Under the pieces are notes generated by a model. That model worked only from the letters and a program-made list of their open reading frames with translations. It was not told the DNA's origin and ran no database searches. Positions 19,064-29,600 of a stretch of DNA of 37,100 nucleotides are shown piece by piece (positions within the stretch are counted from its first letter, which is position 1; every line of letters starts with the position of its first letter). Made by a program: the position numbers and the translations under genes. Origin of the DNA: Streptococcus massiliensis DSM 18628 (lineage in GTDB: Bacteria > Bacillota > Bacilli > Lactobacillales > Streptococcaceae); NCBI RefSeq assembly GCF_000380065.1, contig NZ_KB904369.1, positions 1 through 37,100 of the forward strand. The letters run 5' to 3'.

Positions 19064-19109
19064 AACTGTACTTAACCATTCTAACAGAAAGAAGGAAACA
19101 CGTCAAGAT

Positions 19110-19589
19110 TTACTTATGATAGGGGCTTCCTTGCTGGATCATAAACACTCTATAAATCTGTTCTATTAACACCAAACGCATCAGTTGATGGGGAAGGGTT
19201 AACTTTCCAAAACTCATTAGTAAATTTGCTCGTTTTTTAACAGCTGGGTCTAGACCAAGACTTCCTCCAATGACAAAAGTAAAATCTGAGAAGCCTTGTA
19301 AGGTCATTGTCTCTATTTTTTTACTAAAATCTTCCGAAGAAAATTGTTCTCCCTCAATAGCAAGAACCACCACATAATCCCTATCACTGATTTTTGGTAG
19401 GATTTTTTTACCTTCCCTTTCTAAAATCTGTTGATTTTCCGCAAAACTTGCTTGATCAGGCGTCTTTTCATCTGTTAATTCTATTAACTCTACTTTAGCA
19501 AAACGTCCCAGGCGCTTCACATACTCTGCAACTCCCTCTTTTAAATATTTTTCTTTTAATTTTCCTACAGTTACAATTTTTATTTTCAT
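19110..19589 (-). CDS. rlmH: 23S rRNA pseudouridine-1915 N3-methyltransferase
   Basis: A small SPOUT-class methyltransferase (159 residues, the usual length) that methylates pseudouridine 1915 in helix 69 of 23S rRNA on assembled ribosomes. It begins [23 protein letters not shown]. The family knot motif is FVIGGSLGL, and the protein ends [12 protein letters not shown], whose Tyr-His end contributes to catalysis. It diverges from htrA across a 152-base gap that contains DnaA boxes and lies upstream of tRNA-Arg. Confidence 0.97.
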   Translation of the reverse strand: MKIKIVTVGKLKEKYLKEGVAEYVKRLGRFAKVELIELTDEKTPDQASFAENQQILEREGKKILPKISDRDYVVVLAIEGEQFSSEDFSKKIETMTLQGFSDFTFVIGGSLGLDPAVKKRANLLMSFGKLTLPHQLMRLVLIEQIYRVFMIQQGSPYHK

Positions 19590-19603
19590 AAATTTATTGT
19601 ACC

Positions 19604-19678
19604 ATATTCACAAATTATTCACAGGCAATTTTACTGTTTTTAAACAATAATTTAATCTTTTCCACAAATTGTGGAAAA
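19604..19678. promoter_or_regulatory. DnaA-box cluster upstream of htrA
   Basis: Near-consensus boxes: ATATTCACA (19604-19612), TTATTCACA (19615-19623), TTTTCCACA (19658-19666) and TGTGGAAAA (19670-19678). The last two form a head-to-head pair, and a 24-base stretch including them recurs exactly before dnaA. Confidence 0.72.
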
Positions 19679-19687
19679 CTTTTAAAA

Positions 19688-19704
19688 TTTAAGATATAAT
19701 TAAG
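19688..19704 (+). promoter_or_regulatory. CiaR-type direct repeat over the htrA -10 box
   Basis: TTTAAG-N5-ATTAAG fits the CiaR site NTTAAG-N5-WTTAAG. It overlaps TATAAT at 19695-19700. In pneumococcus htrA is a major CiaRH target; here the control is inferred from the site. Confidence 0.75.
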
Positions 19705-19741
19705 TTAATTTTTGTACATTGTAAGAAAACAGGAGGAAAAT

Positions 19742-20932
19742 ATGAAAACAAATCTTTTCAAAAAATATTCTCAATTATTGATTGTCTTAGTTGTTGGTTT
19801 TTTCGGTGGGATAGGTGGCACACTTATTACATCAAATTTAGCTAAATCATCTATTCAACCTACCAGTACCACAACAAAAACAGTAAAAACTTCCTACAAC
19901 AATAATAACGCAACAACAAAAGCTGTGAATAAAATAAAAAACGCTGTTGTTTCTGTTATTGGTTACAAAGAGCAATCTGATAGTGAGCTTTTTGAAAACG
20001 GCAACAATAATACCAACGGTGATGAAAATTCTACCATTGGTAGTGAAGGTTCAGGGGTTATCTATAAGAAAGAAGGTAAAAATGCTTATTTGGTAACTAA
20101 TACCCATGTTATTTCAGGTATGAAAAGTATTGATGTCCAGCTTTCAGACGGAACTAAAGTTCCCGGTGAAGTCGTTGGTTCAGATGTTTACTCTGACATT
20201 TCTGTTATCAAAATAAGCTCTGAAAAAGTTACTGACGTTGCTGAGTTTGGTGATTCTTCTAAAGTCAACATTGGAGAAACTGCTATTGCAATTGGTAGTC
20301 CTTTAGGAACAGATTACGCAAATTCTGTCACACAAGGAATCATTTCTAGTTTGAGTCGTAATGTGTCTTTAACAACCGAAGATGGTCAAGCTGTGTCAAC
20401 AACTGCTTTACAAACAGATGCTGCTATTAATCCAGGTAACTCAGGTGGACCACTTGTCAATATTGAAGGTCAAGTTATTGGTATCACTTCAAGTAAGATT
20501 ACTAAGAGTCAATCTACTGTTTCTGTAGAGGGTATGGGATTTGCAATTCCTTCAAACGATGTAGAAAATATTGCTAGTCAGTTGGAAAAAAATGGTTCTG
20601 TAACTCGTCCGGCGTTAGGTATTCAAATGACGAGCCTTTCTAACCTATCTAGTATTGATTTAAGTCGTCTTAAACTTCCTGAAGATATCAAGGGTGGGGT
20701 AGTCGTTCGTTCTGTCAAATCCGGAATGCCAGCTGAAGGTCAATTAGAAAAATATGACGTCATTACAAAAGTTGACGGTAAGGAAATTCTTTCGACAAGT
20801 GATTTGCAATCTGCCCTTTACAAGCATAAACTGGATGATGAGGCAAAAATAACTGTTATCCGTAACGGAAAAGAAACGACTGTAACTGTTAAATTGACTA
20901 AATCAACACAGGAATTAAGTAAAAAACAATAA
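19742..20932 (+). CDS. htrA: Surface serine protease HtrA (DegP family)
   Basis: A membrane-anchored, trypsin-like quality-control protease of 396 residues. An N-terminal helix (about 9-30) anchors it outside the membrane. A Ser/Thr/Asn-rich linker leads to the protease domain with the triad H122 (TNTHVISG), D152 (YSDISVIKI) and S234 (NPGNSGGPL). One PDZ domain fills about 285-390. In streptococci it degrades misfolded exported proteins and competence peptide. The ATG at 19742 has AGGAGG just before it; an in-frame upstream extension is not needed. It has a CiaR-type operator, and parB follows after a strong hairpin. Confidence 0.96.
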   Translation: MKTNLFKKYSQLLIVLVVGFFGGIGGTLITSNLAKSSIQPTSTTTKTVKTSYNNNNATTKAVNKIKNAVVSVIGYKEQSDSELFENGNNNTNGDENSTIGSEGSGVIYKKEGKNAYLVTNTHVISGMKSIDVQLSDGTKVPGEVVGSDVYSDISVIKISSEKVTDVAEFGDSSKVNIGETAIAIGSPLGTDYANSVTQGIISSLSRNVSLTTEDGQAVSTTALQTDAAINPGNSGGPLVNIEGQVIGITSSKITKSQSTVSVEGMGFAIPSNDVENIASQLEKNGSVTRPALGIQMTSLSNLSSIDLSRLKLPEDIKGGVVVRSVKSGMPAEGQLEKYDVITKVDGKEILSTSDLQSALYKHKLDDEAKITVIRNGKETTVTVKLTKSTQELSKKQ

Positions 20933-20940
20933 TTTATCCT

Positions 20941-20978
20941 TAACACACCTTTACAAGAATGTAAAGGTGTGTTATTTT
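20941..20978 (+). terminator. Strong hairpin between htrA and parB
   Basis: TAACACACCTTTAC pairs perfectly with GTAAAGGTGTGTTA (14 bp, 6-base loop) and is followed by TTTTA. It ends 13 bases before the parB ATG, so it may act as a partial terminator or attenuator of htrA-parB readthrough. Confidence 0.85.
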
Positions 20979-20987
20979 ATATAGAGT

Positions 20988-21746
20988 ATGGAAAAATTAT
21001 ATCATTTACCTATTCAGAGTATTTATCCCAATCCTTATCAACCTCGGACAAATTTTTCTAATGAAAAATTGACAGAACTTGCTGCCTCAATCAAAGAAAA
21101 TGGTTTGATTCAACCCATCATTGTTCGAAAATCATCAGTTGTGGGCTATGAATTAATTGCAGGAGAAAGACGTTTACGCGCCTGTAAACTTGCAGGTTTA
21201 TCTGAGATACCTGCTATCATTAAAAGTTTGTCTGATAGCCAAATGCGCTACCAAGCCATTATTGAAAATCTACAACGTGAAGACCTCAATCCTATTGAGG
21301 AGGCTCAATCTTATCAAGATTTAATCAATCGTGGTATGAAGCATGAAGAAATAGCACAAATTATGGGAAAATCACGTCCTTATATTAGCAACAGTGTACG
21401 GTTGTTACAACTTTCTTCAGGTTTAATTGAGGCACTTAAAAACGGTAGTCTTTCATCTGGCCACGCACGTCTTCTCTCAAAATACTCAGAACAAGAACAG
21501 GAAGCTTGGCTAAAGCGGATTCTTGCAGAAGAAATTTCTGTTAGAAAATTAGAAAAGTTACTACAGGCAAAATCAAAAAAATCAACTACAAAAAATAATC
21601 TATTTTTACAAGAAGAAGAAAAAAAACTTGAAAAATATCTTGGAACCAGAGTCTCCATCAAAATGATTAATAAGCAAAGTGGGAAGATTCAAATTCATTT
21701 TTCAAACGAGGAAGAATATCAACGAATTATTAACAGTCTAAAATAA
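20988..21746 (+). CDS. parB: Chromosome-segregation protein ParB (Spo0J)
   Basis: A CTP-dependent DNA clamp that loads at parS and recruits SMC for origin segregation. The 252-residue protein has the N-terminal CTP-binding domain with GERRLRA at 59-65 and a helix-turn-helix near 115-140 (MKHEEIAQIMGKSRPYISN). A short C-terminal dimerisation region completes it. No parA lies beside it, as is known for streptococci. The ribosome site is weak, and the start sits directly behind the htrA-parB hairpin, so it is probably expressed by readthrough from htrA. Confidence 0.96.
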   Translation: MEKLYHLPIQSIYPNPYQPRTNFSNEKLTELAASIKENGLIQPIIVRKSSVVGYELIAGERRLRACKLAGLSEIPAIIKSLSDSQMRYQAIIENLQREDLNPIEEAQSYQDLINRGMKHEEIAQIMGKSRPYISNSVRLLQLSSGLIEALKNGSLSSGHARLLSKYSEQEQEAWLKRILAEEISVRKLEKLLQAKSKKSTTKNNLFLQEEEKKLEKYLGTRVSIKMINKQSGKIQIHFSNEEEYQRIINSLK

Positions 21747-21766
21747 GACTGTTATTTTTATTTTTA
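21731..21766 (+). terminator. Terminator after parB
   Basis: TAACAGTCT pairs with AGACTGTTA, followed by TTTTTATTTTT. The stem overlaps the parB 3' end. Confidence 0.83.
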
Positions 21767-21778
21767 CAAAACACAGAT

Positions 21779-21894
21779 TTATCCACTAGATCATTTCAAA
21801 GGAACCTCATAAACTAAAAGTAATCTCTTCTTTTCCACAAATTGTGGAAAACTCTTGTTTACAATGTGAATTATCTTTCACAAGTTGTGGAAAA
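21779..21894. other. oriC, upstream DnaA-box cluster
   Basis: In the parB-dnaA gap are TTATCCACT (21779-21787), a head-to-head pair TTTTCCACA/TGTGGAAAA (21831-21851) and another TGTGGAAAA (21886-21894). These match the DnaA box TTATCCACA at seven or eight of nine positions. The cluster should also autoregulate dnaA, whose -10 box follows at 21911. Confidence 0.85.
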
Positions 21895-21910
21895 CTTTTG
21901 TCATTTATGG

Positions 21911-21916
21911 TAAAAT
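21911..21916 (+). promoter_or_regulatory. -10 box of dnaA
   Basis: TAAAAT preceded by TGG, giving an extended -10. It lies 17 bases after the last upstream DnaA box and about 33 bases before the ATG. Confidence 0.6.
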
Positions 21917-21948
21917 GATAATTAGCTTAAAAGTTGAGAGGAGGAAAA

Positions 21949-23319
21949 ATGAAACAAGAAGACCTATTTTGGAATCGATTCGTTGATTTAGCACGTGAAA
22001 AATTAAATGCAGCTGCTTTTGAACACTTTGTATTAGAAGCTAAACTATTAGAGATTAGGCAAAAAAAAGTCACTATTTTCCTTGATGCAGAATATAAGGC
22101 TCTTTATTGGGAAAGTAATATTGAGGGCTTAATCATTACAGCAGGATTTGAAATTTATTCTGACAAATTGGACATTGAATATGTGTTCGAACTACCAGCT
22201 TCTAAAACAAATAGGCAGAATGCTCCCCTTAACCACACGGAAACATCTGAACCAGTGGCTCCTTTTAATAGAACTCACTCTACGGATACTGGTCTACAGG
22301 CTCGTTACGTATTTGATAACTTTATTCAAGGAGCAGGAAATCGGATGGCCACAGGAGCGGCACTAGCGGTTGCTTCTAATCCTGGGGGCTATTATAACCC
22401 TTTGTTCATTTACGGCGGTCCTGGTTTAGGAAAGACGCACCTCCTAAATGCGGTTGGAAATGAAATGTTAGTTAACTTTCCAACATCAAGAGTCAAATAT
22501 ATCTCAACTGAAAATTTTTTAAATGAATTTACTAAGCATATACGTTTAGGAGAAATGGAAAATTTCCGTGAAATTTATCGAAATTTAGACTTACTTTTGA
22601 TTGATGATATTCAATTTTTATCTTTTGGAACAAGAAAGACTGAGACTGAAAAAGAACTTTTTAATATTTTCAACGAGCTTTATGATAATGAAAAGCAAAT
22701 TATTTTAACGAGCGACCGTAGTCCTGCACATTTAGATAACCTTGATGAGCGACTAAAATCTCGTTTTAGTTGGGGATTAACAACTGATATTACCCCTTAT
22801 GATTTTGAGACACGTATTGCTATCTTGAAAAGTAAAATTGAACACTTGAATTATACTTTTCCAAGAGAAACATTGGAATATTTAGCAGGACAATTTGTTT
22901 CTAACGTTCGGGAGTTGGAAGGAGCATTAAATGATATCAAACTTTTAGCTTCCATCAAAAATCTTAAAACGATAACCATCGACTCTGCCGCAGAAGCTAT
23001 TCGCGCACGCAAGCAAGATGTTGCACACCCTGTCATCATTCCAATCGAAAAAATTCAGACAGAAGTAGGAAATTTTTACGGTGTCAGTGTGAAAGAAATG
23101 AAAGGCAGTCGAAGAGTTCAAAATATTGTTTTAGCTCGTCAGGTGGCTATGTATCTAGCACGTGAATTGACAGATAATTCTCTTCCAAAAATCGGCAAAG
23201 AATTTGGTGGAAAAGATCATACCACTGTTATCCATGCTTACAGTAAAATAAAAGAAGCAATTGAGGTAGATGATACACTGCGTCTTGAAATTGAAAATAT
23301 CAAAAAGAAGATTAACTAA
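21949..23319 (+). CDS. dnaA: Chromosomal replication initiator DnaA
   Basis: Opens the origin and acts as a transcription factor. The 456-residue protein shows domain I ([19 protein letters not shown]), a short variable domain II (about 85-115), the AAA+ domain III with Walker A GGPGLGKT at 156-163 and Walker B LLLIDD at 215-220, and domain IV with the box-reading signature [12 protein letters not shown] near the end. The ATG at 21949 has GAGGAGG a few bases upstream and is preferred over an in-frame GTG/ATG five codons earlier. DnaA boxes flank it on both sides. Confidence 0.98.
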   Translation: MKQEDLFWNRFVDLAREKLNAAAFEHFVLEAKLLEIRQKKVTIFLDAEYKALYWESNIEGLIITAGFEIYSDKLDIEYVFELPASKTNRQNAPLNHTETSEPVAPFNRTHSTDTGLQARYVFDNFIQGAGNRMATGAALAVASNPGGYYNPLFIYGGPGLGKTHLLNAVGNEMLVNFPTSRVKYISTENFLNEFTKHIRLGEMENFREIYRNLDLLLIDDIQFLSFGTRKTETEKELFNIFNELYDNEKQIILTSDRSPAHLDNLDERLKSRFSWGLTTDITPYDFETRIAILKSKIEHLNYTFPRETLEYLAGQFVSNVRELEGALNDIKLLASIKNLKTITIDSAAEAIRARKQDVAHPVIIPIEKIQTEVGNFYGVSVKEMKGSRRVQNIVLARQVAMYLARELTDNSLPKIGKEFGGKDHTTVIHAYSKIKEAIEVDDTLRLEIENIKKKIN

Positions 23320-23330
23320 CTTTCATTAAG

Positions 23331-23450
23331 TTTTCCACAAGTTAGTCACATTGACTAAAACTTTGTGTAACAAGGAATAGAATATTTTTCCACAGAATAC
23401 ACAAGACCTACTATTACTACTAAAATCTTAAGACTATAAATAATAAAAAG
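23331..23450. other. oriC, dnaA-dnaN unwinding region with DnaA-trio-like triplets
   Basis: DnaA boxes TTTTCCACA occur at 23331-23339 and 23386-23394. Thirteen bases after the second box a run of triplets CTA-CTA-TTA-CTA-CTA-AAA spans 23408-23425. An AT-only-rich stretch continues to 23450. This box, trio and AT order is that of the basal unwinding system described in B. subtilis. The dnaN ribosome site follows directly. Confidence 0.75.
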
Positions 23451-23458
23451 GAGCCTTT

Positions 23459-24595
23459 ATGTTAAATTTTTCTATTAATAAAAACTTTTTCTTACATGCT
23501 TTAACCATTACTAAACGTGCTATTAGCCATAAAAATGCAATTCCTATCTTATCAACAGTAAAAATTGAAGTTTCTCAAGAAGGAATGACATTAATTGGCT
23601 CAAATGGGCAAATTTCCATTGAAAATTTTATTTCTGTTAAAGACGAAAATGCAGGATTATTAGTCAACGAAATTGGTGGTATTCTTCTTGAAGCGACATT
23701 TTTTATTAATGTTGTATCTAGTCTACCAGATGTAACATTGGATTTTAAAGAAATTGAACAAAAACAAGTGGTGCTTGTTAGTGGAAAATCAGAAATTACT
23801 CTAAAAGGAAAAGATATAGATCAATATCCGCGAATCCAAGAAGTGGCACCAACTACTCCTTTAACACTACCTACTAGTTTGTTAAAAGAAGTCATCAATC
23901 AAACTGCTTTTGCAGCTAGCACTCAAGAAAGTCGTCCAATTTTAACAGGGGTTCATTTTGTTCTAACAGATAACCAACAACTAAAAGCAGTAGCAACCGA
24001 TTCCCATCGTATGAGTCAGAAAAAATTGAGTTTGGAACAAAATGGCGATAACTTTGACGTTGTTATCCCTAGCCGCTCTCTCCGCGAATTTACGGCTGTT
24101 TTTACGGACGATATTGAAAGTGTTGACATCTTCTTTGCTAATAATCAACTTCTCTTTAAGAGCGAAAATATTAGCTTCTACACACGTCTCCTAGAAGGGA
24201 ATTATCCGGATACTGATCGCCTCATTCCAAGAGACTTTAGCAGTGTTGTAACTTTTGATACAGATAATCTTCGTCACTCCATGGAGCGGGCTCGTCTTTT
24301 GTCAAATGCTACTCAAAATGGAACTGTAAAATTAGAAATTGCTAAAGGGATCGTTAGCGCCCATGTCAATTCACCAGAAGTTGGGCGAGTCAATGAAGAA
24401 ATTGATACCGAGACTATCAGTGGCAATGACTTAACCATTAGTTTTAATCCGACTTATTTGATTGAGGCTCTAAAAGCCATTGACAGCGAAAAAGTAACAA
24501 TTAGCTTTATCTCAGCTGTTCGGCCATTTACTCTTGTTCCTAGCGAAGATGAGGAAAATTTTATCCAGCTCATTACACCAGTGAGAACGAACTAA
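23459..24595 (+). CDS. dnaN: DNA polymerase III sliding clamp (beta subunit)
   Basis: The ring-shaped processivity clamp (378 residues, normal length). The three clamp subdomains are represented, beginning MLNFSINKNFFLHALTITKRAI, with conserved GILLEA in the first, RPILTGVHF and TDSHRMS in the second, and ending VRPFTLVPSEDEENFIQLITPVRTN. AAGGAG precedes the ATG. It lies directly beyond the candidate origin unwinding site and 1 bp before the DUF951 gene, so it may be transcribed from dnaA or from the intergenic region. Confidence 0.98.
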   Translation: MLNFSINKNFFLHALTITKRAISHKNAIPILSTVKIEVSQEGMTLIGSNGQISIENFISVKDENAGLLVNEIGGILLEATFFINVVSSLPDVTLDFKEIEQKQVVLVSGKSEITLKGKDIDQYPRIQEVAPTTPLTLPTSLLKEVINQTAFAASTQESRPILTGVHFVLTDNQQLKAVATDSHRMSQKKLSLEQNGDNFDVVIPSRSLREFTAVFTDDIESVDIFFANNQLLFKSENISFYTRLLEGNYPDTDRLIPRDFSSVVTFDTDNLRHSMERARLLSNATQNGTVKLEIAKGIVSAHVNSPEVGRVNEEIDTETISGNDLTISFNPTYLIEALKAIDSEKVTISFISAVRPFTLVPSEDEENFIQLITPVRTN

Positions 24596-24596
24596 C

Positions 24597-24791
24597 ATGT
24601 ATGATTTAGGAAATCTTGTCGAAATGAAAAAACCTCATGCCTGCACGATTAAATCTACAGGCAAGAAAGCCAACTGTTGGGAAATTGTGCGCATGGGGGC
24701 TGATATAAAAATTCGCTGTACCAACTGCGACCATGTTGTTATGATGAGTCGCTATGATTTTGAAAGAAAAATGAAAAAGGTTCTTAAATAA
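24597..24791 (+). CDS. DUF951 small protein
   Basis: A 64-residue protein of the DUF951 family, which follows dnaN in streptococci and lactobacilli. It has Cys residues at HACTIK, ANCWEI and the pair CTNC near residue 43-46, and a basic C-terminus (RYDFERKMKKVLK). The fold suggests a nucleic-acid or zinc binding role, but the function is unknown. It starts one base after the dnaN stop and ends in a terminator that overlaps its last codons. Confidence 0.9.
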   Translation: MYDLGNLVEMKKPHACTIKSTGKKANCWEIVRMGADIKIRCTNCDHVVMMSRYDFERKMKKVLK

Positions 24792-24803
24792 AGAACTTTT
24801 TCT
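24775..24803 (+). terminator. Terminator after DUF951 gene
   Basis: GGTTCTT pairs with AAGAACT, with A/T-run flanks (AAAA before, TTTTT after). Confidence 0.78.
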
Positions 24804-24815
24804 TGTTCATTATGG

Positions 24816-24821
24816 TATAAT
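24816..24821 (+). promoter_or_regulatory. -10 box of ychF
   Basis: TATAAT preceded by TGG, giving an extended -10, 37 bases before the ychF ATG. Confidence 0.7.
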
Positions 24822-24857
24822 TGAGAAGTTGAAATTGAGAAAAAAGAGGATGAAAAT

Positions 24858-25973
24858 ATGGCTTTAACAGCAGGGATTGTCGGTTTACCCAATGTCGGCA
24901 AATCAACTTTATTTAATGCAATTACCAAAGCAGGGGCAGAGGCAGCGAATTATCCCTTTGCAACGATTGACCCCAATGTCGGACGTGTAGAAGTTCCAGA
25001 CAGCCGTCTGGATACATTAACCGAGCTCATCAAGCCACAAAAAAAAGTTCCTACCACATTTGAGTTTACAGATATTGCAGGAATTGTCAAGGGAGCATCA
25101 AAAGGAGAAGGGCTGGGAAATAAATTTTTAGCCAATATTCGTGAAGTCGATGCTATCGTGCATGTTGTCCGTGCTTTTGATGATGAAAATGTTATGCGAG
25201 AGCAAGGACGCGAGTCGGATTTTGTGGATCCAATGGCGGATATTGAAACGATCAACTTGGAATTGATCTTGGCTGACCTTGAAAGTATCAACAAGCGCTA
25301 TGCGCGTGTGGAAAAAATGGCGCGGACTCAAAAAGATAAGGATTCGGTAGCAGAATTTAACGTTTTACAGAAGATTAAACTAGTACTTGAAGACGGTTTG
25401 TCCGCTCGAACGATTGAGTTCACAGAAGAGGAGCAAAAGATTGTCAGAGGACTTTTTCTCTTGACTACAAAGCCTGTGCTCTATGTGGCAAATGTCAGTG
25501 AAGATGAGGTCGCAGAGCCAGAAAATATTGACTATGTCAAACAAATTCAAGATTTTGCAGCGACAGAAAAAGCAGAAGTTGTTGTTATCTCAGCGCGTGC
25601 CGAAGAAGAAATTTCAGAATTAGATGATGAAGACAAGATAGAATTTCTGCAAGCTATGGGCTTAGATGAGTCAGGTGTGGATAAACTAACACGGGCAGCT
25701 TATCACTTACTTGGGCTTGGAACCTACTTTACAGCAGGTGAAAAAGAAGTGCGTGCTTGGACCTTTAAGCGAGGCATGAAAGCTCCTCAGGCGGCAGGAA
25801 TTATCCATTCTGATTTTGAAAAAGGTTTTATTCGTGCAGTGACCATGTCTTATGATGATTTGGTTCACTATGGTAGTGAAAAAGCGGTTAAAGAAGCTGG
25901 GCGCCTACGCGAAGAAGGAAAAGAATATATCGTTCAAGACGGCGATATTATGGAATTTAGATTTAATGTTTAA
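24858..25973 (+). CDS. ychF: Redox- or ribosome-associated ATPase YchF (Ola1 family)
   Basis: An Obg-family P-loop protein that prefers ATP, 371 residues as usual. The N-terminus has G1 [15 protein letters not shown]2-like [10 protein letters not shown], and G3 [21 protein letters not shown] coiled insertion occupies about 130-200. The NxxE-type specificity region (VANVSEDE) follows, and a TGS domain lies at the end ([29 protein letters not shown] is its start). It binds ribosomes and affects stress responses. It is monocistronic between two terminators. Confidence 0.96.
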   Translation: MALTAGIVGLPNVGKSTLFNAITKAGAEAANYPFATIDPNVGRVEVPDSRLDTLTELIKPQKKVPTTFEFTDIAGIVKGASKGEGLGNKFLANIREVDAIVHVVRAFDDENVMREQGRESDFVDPMADIETINLELILADLESINKRYARVEKMARTQKDKDSVAEFNVLQKIKLVLEDGLSARTIEFTEEEQKIVRGLFLLTTKPVLYVANVSEDEVAEPENIDYVKQIQDFAATEKAEVVVISARAEEEISELDDEDKIEFLQAMGLDESGVDKLTRAAYHLLGLGTYFTAGEKEVRAWTFKRGMKAPQAAGIIHSDFEKGFIRAVTMSYDDLVHYGSEKAVKEAGRLREEGKEYIVQDGDIMEFRFNV

Positions 25974-25996
25974 TCTTAAAAAGAGACAGTCAACAA

Positions 25997-26024
25997 GGTT
26001 GGAAAAGTTTTTCCAACCCTTTTG
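25997..26024 (+). terminator. Terminator after ychF
   Basis: GGTTGGAAAA pairs with TTTTCCAACC around a 2-base loop, then CTTTT. It ends 19 bases before pth. Confidence 0.82.
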
Positions 26025-26043
26025 GCGTTTGTAAAGGAGCAAT

Positions 26044-26613
26044 ATGACAAAATTAGTTGTTGGTCTAGGAAATCCTGGAGATAAGTATGTTGAAACTAGG
26101 CATAATGTTGGTTTTATGTTAATTGACAAAATGTGTAAAGAACTTGACTTAAAGTTTACAGTAGATAAAATTTTTCAAGTAGAAATAGCATCTACTTTTT
26201 TGAATGGAGAAAAAGTGTATTTTGCCAAACCACTCACTTTTATGAATGAGAGTGGTAGAGCTGTTCATGCTCTTTTATCTTACTACGGTTTAGATATTGA
26301 TGATTTATTGGTGATTTATGATGATTTAGATATGGCAGTTGGTAAAATTCGCTTACGCAGTAAAGGCTCAGCAGGCGGGCATAATGGTATCAAGTCAATC
26401 ATCAAGCATATAGATAGCCAGGATTTTAAACGCATTAAAATTGGAATCGGTAGACCAAAAGAGGGGATGTCCGTCATTCATCATGTCCTAGGAAAATTCG
26501 ATAAGGATGATGTTATTTTGATTTTAAATACTCTGGATAAAGTTGACAGTGCTGTAAAGGACTATTTACAAATTCAAAATTTTGAACAAACAATGCAAAA
26601 ATATAATGGTTAG
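26044..26613 (+). CDS. pth: Peptidyl-tRNA hydrolase
   Basis: Releases tRNA from peptidyl-tRNAs dropped by ribosomes. The 189-residue protein begins with the hallmark [20 protein letters not shown], including catalytic H20. It also has [12 protein letters not shown] and the Asp in [26 protein letters not shown] is the substrate-binding loop. AAGGAG lies before the ATG. Its end overlaps or abuts mfd, as in other streptococci. Confidence 0.98.
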   Translation: MTKLVVGLGNPGDKYVETRHNVGFMLIDKMCKELDLKFTVDKIFQVEIASTFLNGEKVYFAKPLTFMNESGRAVHALLSYYGLDIDDLLVIYDDLDMAVGKIRLRSKGSAGGHNGIKSIIKHIDSQDFKRIKIGIGRPKEGMSVIHHVLGKFDKDDVILILNTLDKVDSAVKDYLQIQNFEQTMQKYNG

Positions 26614-26617
26614 AAAA

Positions 26618-29600
26618 ATGAACATAGTAGATTTATTTAGTCAGAACCAAGAAGTTTATAATTGGAAGAGAAACTTTAATAAATTATATCGTCAGTTATT
26701 GTTAGGATTGTCTTCATCAACCAAAGCTCTTGCTATGGCAGCTAGCTTGGAAGAAACTAGGGAACCTATTTTTATACTAACTGCTACACAAAATGAGGCA
26801 GAAAAATTAGCTAGCGATTTGATAAGTTTAGTTGGAGAAGAAAAGGTTTACACTTTTCTTGCAGATGATAATCCTTTATCAGAGTTCGTTTTTGCTTCTC
26901 AAGAAAAAACATACAGACGATTGGAAGCATTGAACGTTTTAGTAACTCGTGAGTATCCTGTTTTTATCATTAGTAATGTAGCAGCAAGTCGTTTGTTTTT
27001 ACCTAATCCTAAAAATTATAAAGAAAATCAGATAAATTTAGCAGTTGGAGCAGAATACGAACTTGACAATCTTGTAAAGATACTAGTAAACGCTGGTTAT
27101 AAAAAAGTTTCTCAGGTTCTCAGTCAAGGAGAATTTAGTCTACGAGGTGACATTCTAGACATTTTTGAAGTCAGTGAAGACTTGCCTTATCGTATTGAAT
27201 TTTTTGGAGACGAAATTGACGGCATTCGTACCTTTAATCCAGAAAGTCAAACTTCTTTAGACAATCTAGAACATATCACTATCAATCCTGCAAGCGACCT
27301 TTTGCTATCAGAAAATGATTTTTTTAGAGGTCAGAAGCAATTAGAAAAGCTAATTGACAAGTCTGTAAACTCAAACCTAAAATCTTACTTGGAAGAGATT
27401 TTAGCAACAAGCAGGGAAAGAAAACTTCATTCTGATATTAGAAAATTCTTATCTTATTTCTATGAAAAAACTTGGACTATTTTAGATTATCTTTCCAAAA
27501 ATACAATGGTCTTTTTTGATGATTATCCAAAAATTGTAGATAAAGAAGAACAGTTTGAATTAACATTAGCTAATATCTTGACAGAAGATTTACAAAATAG
27601 TAAAGCTACTTCTGAACAAAAATACTTTGCTGAAAATCTTCAAGAGCTGAGAAAACGAAAACCTGCTACTTTCTTTTCTAATTTTCATAAGGGACTAGGC
27701 AATTTAAAATTTGATGCCTTGTACCAGCTTCATCAATATCCTATGCAAGATTTTTTTAGCCAATTTTCACTTTTGAAAGAAGAAATAGCACGCTATAAAA
27801 AATCAAACTATACTGTTATTTTGCAGGCAAATTCATCATCAAGTTTACAGACTTTACAAAAAAGTTTACAAGAATATGAAATTGATTTGAATTATATCAA
27901 TGATAAGCACATTTACAAAAATGCTGTTCAGTTGGTTCAAGGCAATCTCAGTCAAGGTTTTAATTTTGTCGATGAAAAAATTGTTCTGATTACAGAATAT
28001 GAGATTTTTCAAAAGAAGATCAAGCGAAAAATTCGTCGTCAAAATATTTCAAATGCTGAGCGCCTGAAGGATTATAATGAATTAGAAAAGGGCGATTACG
28101 TTGTTCATAACATCCATGGTATCGGTCGTTATTTAGGGATTGAAACGATAGAAGTAGCTGGTATTCACCGCGATTATTTGACAATCCAGTACCAAAATGC
28201 AGACAAAATTTCTATCCCAGTCGATCAAATCAATCTACTGTCTAAGTATATTGCTAGTGACGGAAAAACTCCTAAAATCAATAAATTAAATGACGGTCGT
28301 TTTCAAAGAACCAAGCAAAAAGTGCAGCATCAAGTTGAGGATATTGCTGACGATTTGATAAAATTATATGCCGAACGTAGTCAGCTGAAAGGATTTCAGT
28401 TTTCCACAGATGATGTTCATCAGGAAGAATTTGACCAGGACTTTCCTTATGTGGAGACATCAGACCAGCTGCGCAGTATCAAGGAAGTCAAAAAAGATAT
28501 GGAAAGTAGTCGTCCTATGGATCGACTACTAGTTGGTGATGTGGGCTTTGGTAAGACAGAAGTCGCTATGCGGGCTGCTTTCAAGGCGGTAAATGACCAT
28601 AAGCAAGTAGCTATTTTAGTGCCGACGACCGTTTTGGCTCAGCAACATTTTACAAATTTCAAAGAACGGTTTAATGATTTTGCTGTCAATGTTGATGTTT
28701 TAAGTCGTTTTAGAACTAAAACGGAGCAAAAAACGGTCTTAGAAAAAGTTAAAAAAGGGCAGATAGACATTATTATTGGCACTCATCGGCTTTTATCAAA
28801 AGATGTTGAATTTGCTGATTTAGGCTTAATTATCATTGATGAAGAGCAGCGTTTTGGGGTCAAGCATAAGGAAAAATTAAAAGAATTAAAGACCAAGGTA
28901 GATGTCTTGACTTTGACGGCTACGCCAATTCCAAGAACCCTGCATATGTCTATGTTAGGCATTCGCGATTTATCTGTTATCGAAACTCCACCGACCAACC
29001 GGTACCCAGTCCAGACCTATGTCTTAGAAAACAATGCTACAGTGATTCGTGATGCTATTTTAAGAGAAATGGATCGCAATGGACAGGTTTACTATCTTTA
29101 CAATAAAGTTGACACGATTGAACAAAAAGTTGCTGAGTTAAAAGAGCTGGTACCAGAAGCAAGCATTGGTTATGTTCATGGTCAAATGAGTGAAATTCGC
29201 TTGGAAAATACCTTGCTAGACTTTATCAATGGGCTTTATGATGTCTTAGTAACAACAACCATTATCGAAACAGGAGTTGATATTCCAAACGCTAACACTC
29301 TTTTTATTGAAAATGCAGACCATATGGGGTTGTCAACCTTGTATCAACTTCGTGGGCGTGTTGGGCGTAGCAACCGCATTGCTTATGCTTACTTGATGTA
29401 TCGTCCTGATAAGTCTTTGAGTGAAGTTTCAGAAAAACGTTTAGAAGCGATTAAAGGGTTTACAGAATTGGGTTCTGGTTTTAAAATTGCTATGCGCGAT
29501 TTATCCATTCGTGGAGCAGGAGATATTTTAGGAAGTTCTCAGTCTGGTTTTATAGATTCTGTAGGTTTTGAGATGTATTCTCAACTTTTAGAGGAAGCTA

